From positions 434,001 to 498,000 of the forward strand of contig JACJYG010000007.1 of the NCBI GenBank assembly GCA_020636215.1: DNA of 64,000 nucleotides, written 5' to 3'. Below are positions 17,397 to 25,497 of the stretch, in pieces. How positions within the stretch are numbered: the first letter of the stretch is position 1; each line of letters opens with the position of its first letter. The notes below the pieces were generated by a model. That model did not search any database. It saw only the letters and a list, made by a program, of their open reading frames with translations, and was not told where the DNA came from. The DNA is from Lewinellaceae bacterium. GTDB taxonomy: Bacteria > Bacteroidota > Bacteroidia > Chitinophagales > Saprospiraceae. A program made the translations under genes and the position numbers.

Positions 17397-17711
17397 TCAG
17401 TTTTCAGTGATGGAAATGGTAGCAATATCCCTGCCGTTGTCGTTGGGCTTCCGGATTCTCAGCACCGGTCGCCCGTCGGCAGTCAGCCGGCAGGCGGTAA
17501 CTTCGACGCAGCCGACCCGCTTTGTCTTGTGGGTTTCCCGCTGCCGGGCGGCTTCGAGGCGGGTAGCGAGCTCCTGGCGAAAATCCTCGATGGAGCGGAT
17601 GCGCTGGTTGCCGGGTTCGTTCAGCTCCGCCACCAGGATGGCGGCTTCGGACAGGGTGGCCCGGGTGATGGCGTTGTGGGGCTGGCGGTTGATGGCCATG
17701 TTGAATTTCAT
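17397..17711 (-). CDS. hypothetical protein of the GC-rich block
   Basis: This is a 104-residue basic protein starting MKFNMAINRQPHNAI, with a helical middle (IEDFRQELATRLEAARQRE) and a beta-like end (RPVLRIRKPNDNG). I do not recognise a family. It lies downstream of the large inverted repeat at 17739-17830, which therefore falls in its 5' leader and could affect its expression. Confidence 0.45.
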   Translation of the reverse strand: MKFNMAINRQPHNAITRATLSEAAILVAELNEPGNQRIRSIEDFRQELATRLEAARQRETHKTKRVGCVEVTACRLTADGRPVLRIRKPNDNGRDIATISITEN

Positions 17712-17738
17712 AGGGGTGTAGGTTTTGGGTTAAGGAAT

Positions 17739-17830
17739 CCTGCCTGCCAGGCCCGCTATCGCCTGCCTGCCCAACTGGCTTACGCCAGTCAGCCAGGTAG
17801 GCAGGCCAGCCAGGCGGGCAGGCAGGCAGG
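17739..17830. repeat. nested imperfect inverted repeats rich in CCTGCC
   Basis: An outer pair CCTGCCTGCC (17739-17748) and GGCAGGCAGG (17821-17830) encloses a second hairpin at about 17761-17806. That inner hairpin has arms GCCTGCCT and AGGTAGGCAGGC and a core ACTGGC-ttac-GCCAGT. It occupies the whole gap between two small minus-strand genes. Confidence 0.65.
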
Positions 17831-17831
17831 T

Positions 17832-18092
17832 TTACTTCTCTCTCATATCCTCGCAGTACATACACATCTCATACCGGCTCTCATCGCCCATGCTTACATA
17901 CCGGTGGAAGCAATCCCGAAAGCTCGCCCGGTAGCCCATGCCGGCGGTGCGCTCCCCGCACACCTGGCAGGACTCCCCGTAATTATCCCCGATCTTCATC
18001 GGATGGTCGCAGGGGATATCGCCGGACCGGATCAGGCTCACTTTGGCCTGTAGCTCGCGCAGGGCTTTATCATATTGCTCCTTTAGAGTCAT
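17832..18092 (-). CDS. small Cys-rich, zinc-ribbon-like protein
   Basis: This is an 86-residue protein. The first 25 residues form a helix (EQYDKALRELQAKVSLI). Cys/His pairs follow (CDHP, CQVCGER, then CFHRY and CMYCEDM) spaced like a small treble-clef or zinc ribbon. It could bind nucleic acid or act as an adaptor. No family is recognised. It lies within the minus-strand series of small genes. Confidence 0.5.
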   Translation of the reverse strand: MTLKEQYDKALRELQAKVSLIRSGDIPCDHPMKIGDNYGESCQVCGERTAGMGYRASFRDCFHRYVSMGDESRYEMCMYCEDMREK

Positions 18093-18155
18093 GTTTCAGG
18101 TTTTGCGCCGGCCCGGTGTGTTGGGTGGAATCCCCCGGAGCCGGCGGGTTAACAG

Positions 18156-18692
18156 TTAGCTTTCTATTTGCTTCCGGGCTTCCTCCACCGGCACATAATC
18201 CCACTCCCAGGCCACCCGCTGGAGCACGTCCCTCATGCCCTGTAGCTGGCCGCAGAGCGTTTCAATCTTCCTTTCCGCCTCTTGGAGGAACTGCTGCGCC
18301 GCCAGCCGGTGGAGGCGCTCGAAATGCTCCTGGTAGTAGCGGATCGCCGCCTGTTCCCCGGCGGCCCGCAGCCGGCGGGCGGCGGATGGGGTAAGCCCCT
18401 CGCTGTTATAGCCCTCGCGGCTGGCAAATACAGCGGCGTGCACCTGGCCGCTGGCGGTGGGCTGCGTAACGGAAAAGCGCACATCCTGGTAGGTGACGCC
18501 GAAGAGGGTAAGGGTTTGCCCATCGGCGCGCAGGGCCACCATCCGCTCGTTTTTCAGTTCGCTCATTGCCCGGGAAATGTGGCGTTGCATCCCCCGCTCC
18601 CGGTGCAGGCAACTCCATGGAATCCTGACGGAGTGGAAAAGGTGTTCCTCCCGGAACTCGAGGGTTTGGTTATCGATTTGGAGTGTAAGCAT
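18156..18692 (-). CDS. hypothetical protein of the GC-rich block
   Basis: This is a 178-residue protein. The first 80 residues look beta-rich (MLTLQIDNQTLEFREEHLF; ADGQTLTLFGVTYQDVRFSV) and the last 90 form amphipathic helices (RYYQEHFERLHRLAAQQFLQ). No family is recognised. Codon use matches its GC-rich neighbours, which supports a real gene. Confidence 0.5.
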   Translation of the reverse strand: MLTLQIDNQTLEFREEHLFHSVRIPWSCLHRERGMQRHISRAMSELKNERMVALRADGQTLTLFGVTYQDVRFSVTQPTASGQVHAAVFASREGYNSEGLTPSAARRLRAAGEQAAIRYYQEHFERLHRLAAQQFLQEAERKIETLCGQLQGMRDVLQRVAWEWDYVPVEEARKQIES

Positions 18693-19377
18693 GGTTTAGG
18701 GTTTTTAAGTTTTCAATAATCCGGAGGCCTCCCGCGTTTCGGAGGAATACTCCCTTGTTCATTTTTTGGGCGGCCAAAAAACGAACCCCAAAAGCCGCCG
18801 CCTACGCATCTTCGGCTAAAACGGCCCTCCCACAGGCCGGCAAAAAAAAACTCGCGCATGGCAATTGTTCTTTGCCCTTACGACTTCGCTGGCGCCATTC
18901 TGTAGCTCTCTTTTGGTTGCTTCGCCGCTCAGACAGTTTTTTTGCTGGTATGGCTTAGGAAGGCGCTGCGGGGCCGTTTCTTAACGCCGAATCTGCTAAA
19001 GGCGGATTTATCCGGGAGGTGGCTTCCTGGCTTTCGCTGCCGCCTTATTGGCTGCCATAGCAGGGACATTCGGCCTTATGGATTTTTGGCTACAATTCAA
19101 GGTGAGGTTTTCCCTGAGCCCTCTCCAAGCATCCCACGAGTGGAGCGCCTTCCCTCACCACGGGCTTTTGAAACCTTGCAGTTATGAGGCGCGCAACGGC
19201 TTGGGATGCGCGGTAGAAAACCGAACCGTAGAATTGTCCAAAAAGACATAAAGCCTTGGGTTTTTGGCACTTTTGGGCCAAGCCAAAAGTGCAAGGGGTT
19301 TTGCCGGGAGGCATTTAGTGAGCCACCCCGGGATCCCTGGCAATCCCGGAATGGCTCAACGGAGCAAATCAAAAACA
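18693..19377. other. gene-free interval with two hairpins
   Basis: No credible gene is seen in about 685 bp. It contains a perfect 10-bp-arm hairpin (GCACTTTTGG and complement, 19267-19292) and a 7-bp-arm hairpin (CCGGGAT and complement, 19328-19349). Both lie just past the stop of the 214-residue minus-strand gene, where they may end its transcript, although no strong T-run follows on the minus strand. The remainder shows no feature I can support. Confidence 0.5.
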
Positions 19378-20022
19378 TCACTCCTCCCCGCCCAGGGCTT
19401 GGAAGGCGGCGCCCTCCGGGACTTCTTCAAAAACCGGCGGCGAATAATTCTCCGCAAACTGGATCTCTCCCGCGCCGGTGTTCGTCTCCTCGCGCCAGAT
19501 GTGCAGGCCCTTCACTGCGTTTTGCAGCGTGGCGGCCTCTTCCGCGGAAATCTGCTCATAGTCAAACTGCGCAATGTGGTACTTTTTGCCCTCCGCCCCC
19601 GGGCTCTTGCTCTCCTTCTGCACCGGCGTGACCTTCAGGCGGACCTGCGTCAGCTTCACGTTGTCGTAGAACATGCGGTCGGCCACCACCTGCATCAGGT
19701 TCTGGACGCTGTAGCCGTGCAGCAGCAGGTTGCAGAGCATGCGCTCCTCATTGAGGAAAAAGAACTCCGCCCACCGCTTGCGGCCCACGCCGAGGATATC
19801 ATCGGTAAAGACCCGGTAAGCCACCGGGATCAGCTCGAACGCCTCGCGCGGCTTGGTAAGCACCACCTCGCCGCGGATGTTGAACAGCCCGCGGCTGGCG
19901 TCGAATCGGTATTGCAGCGGCCGGCCCGGAAAGTAAGTAACAGGCAGTAGTTCGCCGGTTTCCTTGTTCAGCAGGTTGCCGTTCGGCTTCGTGACCGGGA
20001 GGTAATTGGTTTTGTTACTCAT
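19378..20022 (-). CDS. hypothetical protein of the GC-rich block, 214 aa
   Basis: This is a 214-residue acidic protein. The start MSNKTNYLPVTKPNGNLLNK leads into a mixed alpha/beta region (FELIPVAYRVFTDDILGVGR; KRWAEFFFLNEERMLCNLLL) and ends in a disordered acidic tail. No enzyme motif is seen. It is the largest gene of its group and is followed by a gene-free stretch with hairpins, so it may close a transcript. Confidence 0.5.
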   Translation of the reverse strand: MSNKTNYLPVTKPNGNLLNKETGELLPVTYFPGRPLQYRFDASRGLFNIRGEVVLTKPREAFELIPVAYRVFTDDILGVGRKRWAEFFFLNEERMLCNLLLHGYSVQNLMQVVADRMFYDNVKLTQVRLKVTPVQKESKSPGAEGKKYHIAQFDYEQISAEEAATLQNAVKGLHIWREETNTGAGEIQFAENYSPPVFEEVPEGAAFQALGGEE

Positions 20023-20070
20023 GGCAAAAAAAGGTTTTGAGGTTATGGAAAAAATTCAGTGGCCCCAGGC

Positions 20071-20424
20071 TCACCAGGGCAGATAGGCAAAAAGGAGGAT
20101 CTCCACCAGCTGCGCCGGCGTGGCGTGGCCGTGGGTTTCAATGTAGAGGGTGCCGGGAAAAGGCTCCACCACCTTGGCCACCCGCCCATCTTGGGCCGCC
20201 CGGAACACTTCCTTTTCCCAAAGGCCATGGTCATTCTGCGCCAGAAAGCGGCGCGGGGCGATGCTGCGGATAAAGACCTCCGGCAGGAAGCCCTCGCGTT
20301 TGGCCTGCTCAATGGCCTCCTGCTGCGCCTGCTCCCGGCAGCGCGTTTCCTGGTAATCCCAGTCCGCCAAAGCGGCGTTGATGCGGTGCTCCATATGCTC
20401 CGCATAGCTTGAAAAGGTTTGCAT
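20071..20424 (-). CDS. hypothetical protein of the GC-rich block, 117 aa
   Basis: This is a 117-residue protein with an N-terminal helix rich in Glu/Arg/Gln (RCREQAQQEAIEQAKREG) and a beta-like C-terminus (GTLYIETHGHATPAQLVEIL). No family is recognised. It starts 43 nt upstream of a CCTGTGGAA hairpin and ends 48 nt before the 214-residue gene, so the two are probably in one operon. Confidence 0.5.
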   Translation of the reverse strand: MQTFSSYAEHMEHRINAALADWDYQETRCREQAQQEAIEQAKREGFLPEVFIRSIAPRRFLAQNDHGLWEKEVFRAAQDGRVAKVVEPFPGTLYIETHGHATPAQLVEILLFAYLPW

Positions 20425-20467
20425 AGCTAAATGATTTTAAGGGTTATGGATCAGGGCCCGGAGAGGG

Positions 20468-20496
20468 CCCTGTGGAATAGTACACCTTTCACAGGG
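20468..20496. repeat. hairpin of the CCTGTGGAAT family, short form
   Basis: Arm CCCTGTGGAA (20468-20477) pairs imperfectly with TTTCACAGGG (20487-20496). It lies between two minus-strand genes and is related to the hairpins at 16846 and 21862. Confidence 0.5.
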
Positions 20497-20504
20497 GCAG
20501 CCCC

Positions 20505-20711
20505 TTATTCCCGCCGGCGCGGCTCCCGCTCATTGTTGCGGATGGCGTCCACGATGCTGGCCGCCATGTGGAATTTGCTCCCCCCGCCGCCGAAGTGGCG
20601 CAGGTGGCGCTTGTAATACCGCTGAAATTCTTCTTCCGTGAATTGTACGCCCTGGTGCTGGGCGTAGGCCCTGGCGTGGCCCTTAATGGTGCTTGGGGTT
20701 TGCTTTTTCAT
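20505..20711 (-). CDS. small basic protein, unknown
   Basis: I chose the ATG at 20711, giving 68 residues (MKKQTPSTIKGHARAYAQHQ); the upstream part of the frame is AT-rich and promoter-like. The protein is basic and His-rich (FQRYYKRHLRHFGGGGSKF), so a nucleic-acid-binding role is possible. It is divergent from the SLOG gene, with a roughly 190-bp AT-rich spacer that probably holds both promoters. Confidence 0.45.
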   Translation of the reverse strand: MKKQTPSTIKGHARAYAQHQGVQFTEEEFQRYYKRHLRHFGGGGSKFHMAASIVDAIRNNEREPRRRE

Positions 20712-20903
20712 GATAGCTAAATGATTAACTTTTTGTTTCAATTTCTGTATACAATTTAAACTTTTTGTATGAGAAAAACAAATTTTTACAACATAAAAAC
20801 TATACATAATTACACTGATAATCAGTTATTTAAACTCATTTTTACATTGAAAATGTGGCAAAAAAAGCGTATATTGAAACAGCACCAAACGCTAAAAATC
20901 CAG

Positions 20904-21344
20904 ATGAAACTAATGATTGCCGGCAGCCGTAAACTGGCTGTTACAACCGACAACCTGGAGCTGCTGAAACGGGCCCTCGACGACGCCCACTGCCACTACA
21001 GCAACCAAACCGGCGAGCTGGAATGGCCCAGCGAGATCCTGCACGGCGGCGCCCCCGGCGGCGATGAGCTGGCCCGCCGCCTGGCGGATGAGCTCAACAT
21101 CCCTCAGCAGGTGATCCGCCCCGACTTCCAACGCTACAACCCCAAGCGCGCCCCCCTGGAGCGCAATACCGAGCTCGTAGCCGCGGCCGATGTAGTGATC
21201 GCCTTTTACCACCCCGACAACATTCGCCGGGGCGGCACCTGGGACGCCGCCCGGAAAGCCGTAGAGCGGGGAAAGATCCTCATCGAGGTATGCCCGGGAA
21301 AACCCAACCAGGCCACCCTGCCAGCTCCGGGCCTCTGGCCCTGA
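20904..21344 (+). CDS. SLOG-superfamily (DUF2493/YspA-like) nucleotide-binding protein
   Basis: The start at 20904 gives 146 residues beginning MKLMIAGSRKLAVTTDN, the first strand and GSR loop of a Rossmann-like SLOG domain. The glycine motif HGGAPGGDELA (about 47-57) and the later VVIAFYHPDN strand match YspA/DUF2493 proteins, which bind nucleotides and are often found near defence or toxin genes. It is the only plus-strand gene in the 17-28 kb block. The frame opens 45 codons earlier, but that part is AT-rich and low-complexity, so the later start is preferred. Confidence 0.65.
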   Translation: MKLMIAGSRKLAVTTDNLELLKRALDDAHCHYSNQTGELEWPSEILHGGAPGGDELARRLADELNIPQQVIRPDFQRYNPKRAPLERNTELVAAADVVIAFYHPDNIRRGGTWDAARKAVERGKILIEVCPGKPNQATLPAPGLWP

Positions 21345-21573
21345 CCGGGCGAAGCACCCAGGGGCAACGCACCCACCCCCGCGCCCCTCCGGCGGTGAGC
21401 AGATATAGGCAAAAACCAACCCCCCCGCCGGAGGCACAACTTTTTAATGCGGCCTGTGGCCGCGCCATATTTCATGAGCGGCCCCGCGAGCAGGGGGCGG
21501 GCAGGCGCGGCGAGCCACAGTGAAAAAACAACCCCCGGAACAAAAACCCGCTGCCCGAACCGGGCCGAAGGGG

Positions 21574-21618
21574 CAGGCGCGCAAGGTGGAGCCGGTACCG
21601 GACTACCTTGCGCGCCTG
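21574..21618. repeat. perfect 14-bp-arm hairpin with inner palindrome
   Basis: Arms CAGGCGCGCAAGGT (21574-21587) and the exact complement (21605-21618) enclose a 17-nt centre that itself contains the palindrome CCGGTACCGG (21592-21601). No T-run follows on either strand, so it is more likely a protein-binding or single-strand-folding site than a terminator. Confidence 0.8.
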
Positions 21619-21861
21619 ACACTGAGGCCCTAACTTGTAGCGGGATTTTTGTGCAGGGGGGTGTTTTTTGTGGCGCACGCCCCGGCGAGCGGGGGCATCC
21701 CGGGCGGAATCCCCGAGGCGGCGGCGCGGACTGCTGCATCGCTGCAGCCCGCACCGCTGCCGGGGCAGGCGGGCGGAAGCTGCCGAACCCAAGTGAGGCT
21801 GCTGGAGCCCATAGCCAGGAGCGCCAGGGAGCCGGAGGGGCGGCCCCCAAGGGCCGGACAA

Positions 21862-21907
21862 GGCCTGTGGAATACCATGGGCATTCCCAACGGATATTCC
21901 ACAGGCC
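21862..21907. repeat. perfect 13-bp-arm hairpin, CCTGTGGAAT family
   Basis: Arm GGCCTGTGGAATA (21862-21874) pairs exactly with 21895-21907 around a 20-nt loop. The arm shares CCTGTGGAAT with the hairpin at 16846-16899. Confidence 0.8.
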
Positions 21908-22148
21908 GCAGGCTGAGCGAATAGCGAACCCCGCAGGCGCACGACCCTGCCGAAGCTTGGCTGAGGCTGGGGAGCGCCCAGGCAAAAATTAACTTGAAAA
22001 TCCAGCCAATTTTCCTGAACTTTACCCCAGCTAAATGATTTTTAAGGGGCCTGTGCTCCTTAAGTTTCAATTTCGGAAGCGCCGTTTGAAAAACCCTTCA
22101 ACCGGCGCTTTTCTCCTCACCAACACGCAAGGGATCCTCCATACAGGC

Positions 22149-22180
22149 AAAAAAAAAGCCCACCGTACAAAGCGGTGGGC
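22149..22180 (-). terminator. intrinsic terminator, minus strand
   Basis: A perfect 8-bp stem GCCCACCG / CGGTGGGC (22158-22165 and 22173-22180) with a 7-nt loop is followed, on the minus strand, by a run of nine T. It lies about 80 nt past the stop of the holin-like gene and would end the transcript coming from the paralogue/recombinase operon. Confidence 0.8.
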
Positions 22181-22259
22181 CTCATCAATATTAGCACTTC
22201 AAACCGGCTCGCTCTTTTGCGGGCCGGCTTTGCTTAAAAAAAGCCGTATTGTAGTGTAG

Positions 22260-22703
22260 TTACTCAGAAGAATCCTTCTGCTTATCGTTTGGGAAGAGCG
22301 CCGATTTTGTCAAGGCAGACAAAAACGCTTCGGGTTTTCGGGCGATAGCCAGCCCGAGGTTCCGGATCATGCGGACCAGGCTCATACTCATGATGCCAAC
22401 AATGAAAGCCAGTCCATTGCTGGTAGCCTCTCCGGCCTGGACCCGGTTAGACAACATCGGTGTGAGATAGGCCGCACAAGCCGCTCCACAAAATAAATAT
22501 ATAAGTAAATTTTTCCAAGTAAGCTTCCCGGCGCTCGACCCGGCCAGCAGGCCGCCCAGCAGCCCCGCAATAATAACAGCCACCTTGACACTCATCAGGT
22601 CAGTAAACCGGATGAATTCCATATTAAACGAATTGAAGTGATCAAAAAGGCCATTCCGAAGCTTGGCCGTAGCAGTAGGTTTCGGTTGCATTGGTACGAA
22701 CAT
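22260..22703 (-). CDS. holin-like small membrane protein
   Basis: This is a 147-residue protein with three hydrophobic segments (about 38-57, 65-84 and 97-113), the first two glycine-rich (VAVIIAGLLGGLLAGSSAG), and a basic, soluble C-terminus. This resembles LydA-type superfamily III phage holins, but no lysin gene is beside it and the match is by architecture only. A strong minus-strand terminator follows it. It could alternatively be a structural membrane protein of the element. Confidence 0.45.
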   Translation of the reverse strand: MFVPMQPKPTATAKLRNGLFDHFNSFNMEFIRFTDLMSVKVAVIIAGLLGGLLAGSSAGKLTWKNLLIYLFCGAACAAYLTPMLSNRVQAGEATSNGLAFIVGIMSMSLVRMIRNLGLAIARKPEAFLSALTKSALFPNDKQKDSSE

Positions 22704-22858
22704 TTAGTTTAGATAGCTTGGTTGCGTTTGCTGGAAAGCCCCGGTTACCACCCCAAGCGGCCCGCCGGCAAACCCTAAAAAGCAGGGAGGCGCAATGGCC
22801 CCCCTGCCCGCCGGGCGCTCCTCCCACGAAAGCGCCGGCGCAGATGAGTGCAAGGCTG

Positions 22859-23332
22859 CTACGCTGCGAGTTTGAGCTTCGCGGGCAAAGCCTGGACGGC
22901 CGCTGCTTCCGTCTCGCCCCACGATTTCACCCAATCCTTCAGCTCGGAATAGAACTCGATGTTCCGCTTCAGCAGGGTGTAGCCCCGTGGAATAAATTGC
23001 AGGCCGCTCTCGATGCGCTGCTCGAGCGTGTCGTCCGCGAGGTCGAAATTGACCCCGAAGTAATCGACGAGCTCCTGCGCCTCATCCTGGCTGACGTCCT
23101 TCAGCTCGGCGAGCGCTGCCTTGCCCTTAGACAGTATCTCCCGGTTCTCGCCGATGAAAAAAGCCAGCTGGATCGCCTTGGAAAAATCGAACTTTCGGGC
23201 CATCTCCGCCAGCTGGTAGCTCACGTAGATGATAAAGCCCACCACTATCTTAAGGTTCTCGATGCCCAGCGCATCGCCACTCAAAGCAGCGAGCTGCAGG
23301 GCGCCGGTTTCCGGAAATCTGCTTTTAGCCAT
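22859..23332 (-). CDS. hypothetical helical protein of the GC-rich block, 157 aa
   Basis: This is a 157-residue mostly helical protein starting MAKSRFPETGALQLAALSGD, with a hydrophobic helix near residues 26-42 (ENLKIVVGFIIYVSYQLAEM) and acidic helices after it (ELKDVSQDEAQELVDYFGV). No family is recognised. It starts 20 nt after the recombinase stop, so it belongs to the same operon. Confidence 0.5.
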   Translation of the reverse strand: MAKSRFPETGALQLAALSGDALGIENLKIVVGFIIYVSYQLAEMARKFDFSKAIQLAFFIGENREILSKGKAALAELKDVSQDEAQELVDYFGVNFDLADDTLEQRIESGLQFIPRGYTLLKRNIEFYSELKDWVKSWGETEAAAVQALPAKLKLAA

Positions 23333-23352
23333 TCGTTCTTATTTTAAAGAGG

Positions 23353-23865
23353 TTAAATGTAAGTTGCCGTAATCACCGAATAGATATACTGCTGTACCGT
23401 AGCCAGCTGCCTGAGCCCCATCCTGTCCGCAATCTGCTCCAGGCTCAGCCCCTGGGCGTGGAGCTTCTTGATCACATTATGCCGGAAAGCATGCGTCGAA
23501 AGCTCCTTGCCGCCGGCCGCCAGGCTCACGCAGCCCTTATGCTCCTGGAAATACTTATCGTAAGTAACGTAGTGGCTCTTATACACGTAATTGACGCCAT
23601 CCAGCACCGTTTTGCGCATCAGGGGGTGAAAATCCGCCAGCGGAATGATGCGGGGGTCGCCGTTCTTCAGCGTCGGGGCCACCACATCACCCTCGTTGGT
23701 CAGCAGCCAGAGGTGCGCCCCGCGCAGCTCCGTCACCCGGAAACCCAGGTCGTACAGCGTTTTGAAGAGCACCCACGAACTGGAGAAGAAGCTGCTCCCG
23801 ATCCGGTTGAGGAAAGCCAGGAGCAGCCCATCCAGTTCCGCAGGCGACAGGACAAGCTGCGTCAT
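23353..23865 (-). CDS. minimal tyrosine recombinase, catalytic domain only
   Basis: This 170-residue protein lacks the usual N-terminal core-binding domain of integrases. Catalytic landmarks are visible: R43 (LGFRVTEL), a hairpin lysine K67 (TLKNGDPR), the H125-x-x-R128 box (THAFRHN) and Y160 (VQQYIYSV). The expected second His/Trp is replaced by R152 (GLRQLAT). The family cuts and rejoins DNA through the tyrosine. It sits 10 nt downstream of the first MKGRNQ paralogue and upstream of the 157-residue gene, so it is made from the same transcript as the paralogue array. It may rearrange that array or resolve the element. Activity is uncertain because of the altered sixth residue. Confidence 0.7.
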   Translation of the reverse strand: MTQLVLSPAELDGLLLAFLNRIGSSFFSSSWVLFKTLYDLGFRVTELRGAHLWLLTNEGDVVAPTLKNGDPRIIPLADFHPLMRKTVLDGVNYVYKSHYVTYDKYFQEHKGCVSLAAGGKELSTHAFRHNVIKKLHAQGLSLEQIADRMGLRQLATVQQYIYSVITATYI

Positions 23866-23875
23866 CCTCTCCCGC

Positions 23876-24553
23876 TTACACCGCCGCCAGCACCCCGGCG
23901 CTGGTCAGGGTGGCCACCGGAACCGACTTCGTCGCATCCGTCCCCGCCGCATTAGCCATAAAGGGCACGATCAGCACCGTGCCTTCCGCCGGAATATCGA
24001 CATTCACGGTAAACGTGCCGTCGGCGCGGGTCGCCGCAGCATCCACCTCCTTCCAGTCCAGCGTCGTTTGGTTCAGCAGGAAGAGTTTCGCCACATCCGT
24101 CCCATCCTGGATCTGGCTGCCAGCGTCATAGTTCCAGTCGATAGCCACCGCGTAGGTCCCGTTGCCATTGTCCGAGCTATTGGCGCCATCCAGCGCGAAG
24201 CTCGGGTTGTAGAGCCGGCCGTAGGTGTAGAGGTCCTCCACCTCATAATCCGTCAGCTGCTCCCCGTCCACAAGGCGCGGCTGGCGCGCCAGGTTGTAGT
24301 GCAGGAACGCATTGATGGACGACCAGGTCGAGCGGCTCGGGAAGAAATACAAGTTGAGGAAAGCCAGGATCGTGCGGCCGACCTCGAGGCTGCGGCGGAA
24401 GCGGGTGCGGACCGCGCTTTGCGCCACCGTGTTCGGGTTGCTGGTGTCCACGATCTTACCCTTCACGATCACATCGCCATCGCGCGCGCCGGTGACCGTT
24501 ACGTTTTCGAAGCTGCCCCGCATTTTGAGCAGGAATTGGTTTCTACCTTTCAT
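23876..24553 (-). CDS. MKGRNQ paralogue 1 (DUF6266-like)
   Basis: This is a 225-residue protein. Its first 40 residues (MKGRNQFLLKMRGSFENVTV...) are nearly the same in three other genes of this array, also at DNA level. The rest differs and ends in a beta-rich part with a WNYDAGSQIQDGTDVAKLFL strand pair and a TRADGTF turn. The plan (short constant start, helical LNLYF segment near 65, immunoglobulin-like end) matches Bacteroidota DUF6266 proteins of unknown function. It lies directly upstream of the recombinase. Confidence 0.6.
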   Translation of the reverse strand: MKGRNQFLLKMRGSFENVTVTGARDGDVIVKGKIVDTSNPNTVAQSAVRTRFRRSLEVGRTILAFLNLYFFPSRSTWSSINAFLHYNLARQPRLVDGEQLTDYEVEDLYTYGRLYNPSFALDGANSSDNGNGTYAVAIDWNYDAGSQIQDGTDVAKLFLLNQTTLDWKEVDAAATRADGTFTVNVDIPAEGTVLIVPFMANAAGTDATKSVPVATLTSAGVLAAV

Positions 24554-24750
24554 AGCTTTACAGAATTAAGGTTTGGGTTAAGAAATTATAATTGACATCA
24601 TTGCTAGCATAGTATCCCTGGGTTGGTTGTCCAGGGTGGTGGCGGTGGAGCCGGGCAAAGCCCCCAGGAGGGTTACAGGTTTAAGGTTTCAGGTTTAAAG
24701 TTGTCCTGGCGCCCCATTAATCCGAACAGCCCTCATCCACTCACCGAGGC

Positions 24751-25440
24751 TTACACCCAGCCGTTACCTTTGTACTTCACCGTCTCGTCTGCATTCACCT
24801 GGATGATGATGCCGGCGTGCTCCGTTTCCTGCAGCTGCTCCTTGAGCCGGAAAACAGCGTACCAGTTGAAGCCTTCGGCCGGCGCCTTCACCGGGAGGTT
24901 CACCGTGCCATCCGCCCGGGTAGCGCCGGTATCGAAGGCGCGCCAGTCGCCGGTAGCAGGGTTCCACTCCAGGGCCATCACTTTGTCCGTGCCGTCCTGG
25001 ATCGCGCTGGAAGCATCATAATCCCAATTCAGGGTAATGGTAGCCGCGCCGCCGGTAAAAACCGGCTGGTTAAAATCGGCCGGCGTAATCGCATTGCTGT
25101 ACAAAGAACCGTTCGTCACCTGCAGCTCGCGGTACCCCTCATCATTTTCCTCGTCCTGGAGCTGCTCCTTCAGCTTGGCCAATTGCGCAACGAACTGGTT
25201 AAAAGGCGAGCGCGTCGCCTTGCCCGGCTTGAAATACAGGTTGAGGAACGGCAGCAGCGTGGAGCCAAAGGAAACAAGCTTGCGGAAAACCGTGCGCGTC
25301 GACTGCTGCGCCGCCGTATTCGGGTTGGTCGTATCCACAATCTTACCCTTCACCACCACATCCCCATCGCGGGCGCCGGTGACCGTCACGTTTTCAAAAC
25401 TGCCCCGCATCTTGAGCAGGAACTGGTTTCTACCTTTCAT
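24751..25440 (-). CDS. MKGRNQ paralogue 2 (DUF6266-like)
   Basis: This is a 229-residue protein with the constant start and a C-terminal half very close to paralogue 3 (shared ITLNWDYDASSAIQDGTDKV and DWRAFDTGATRADGTVNL segments). It differs from paralogue 3 mainly in the linker around 95-125 and near the end. The start codon is preceded on the minus strand by the conserved leader GTAAAGCT, seen before three members. Function unknown; the beta-rich end suggests a binding or structural protein. Confidence 0.6.
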   Translation of the reverse strand: MKGRNQFLLKMRGSFENVTVTGARDGDVVVKGKIVDTTNPNTAAQQSTRTVFRKLVSFGSTLLPFLNLYFKPGKATRSPFNQFVAQLAKLKEQLQDEENDEGYRELQVTNGSLYSNAITPADFNQPVFTGGAATITLNWDYDASSAIQDGTDKVMALEWNPATGDWRAFDTGATRADGTVNLPVKAPAEGFNWYAVFRLKEQLQETEHAGIIIQVNADETVKYKGNGWV

Positions 25441-25497
25441 AGCTTTACGTGTTTATTGGTTTGGTTGCAAAAAAAGCATTAGAAGCCCTTCAAGGCC

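Larger units (their letters stand above)
21345..22148. other. gene-free GC-rich stretch with strong hairpins
   Basis: About 800 bp has no credible gene; the open frames are Pro/Ala/Arg-rich by-products of base composition. It holds two strong inverted repeats (21574-21618 and 21862-21907) listed separately. Such structured, gene-free DNA is typical of transfer or replication origins of mobile elements. This is inference, since no relaxase or replication gene is in the window. Confidence 0.5.

Noticed and set aside
21206..21985. 259-codon minus-strand frame in GC-rich DNA
   Set aside because: Pro/Ala/Arg-rich with no domain character, overlaps the SLOG gene antisense and spans perfect hairpins; a composition artefact.
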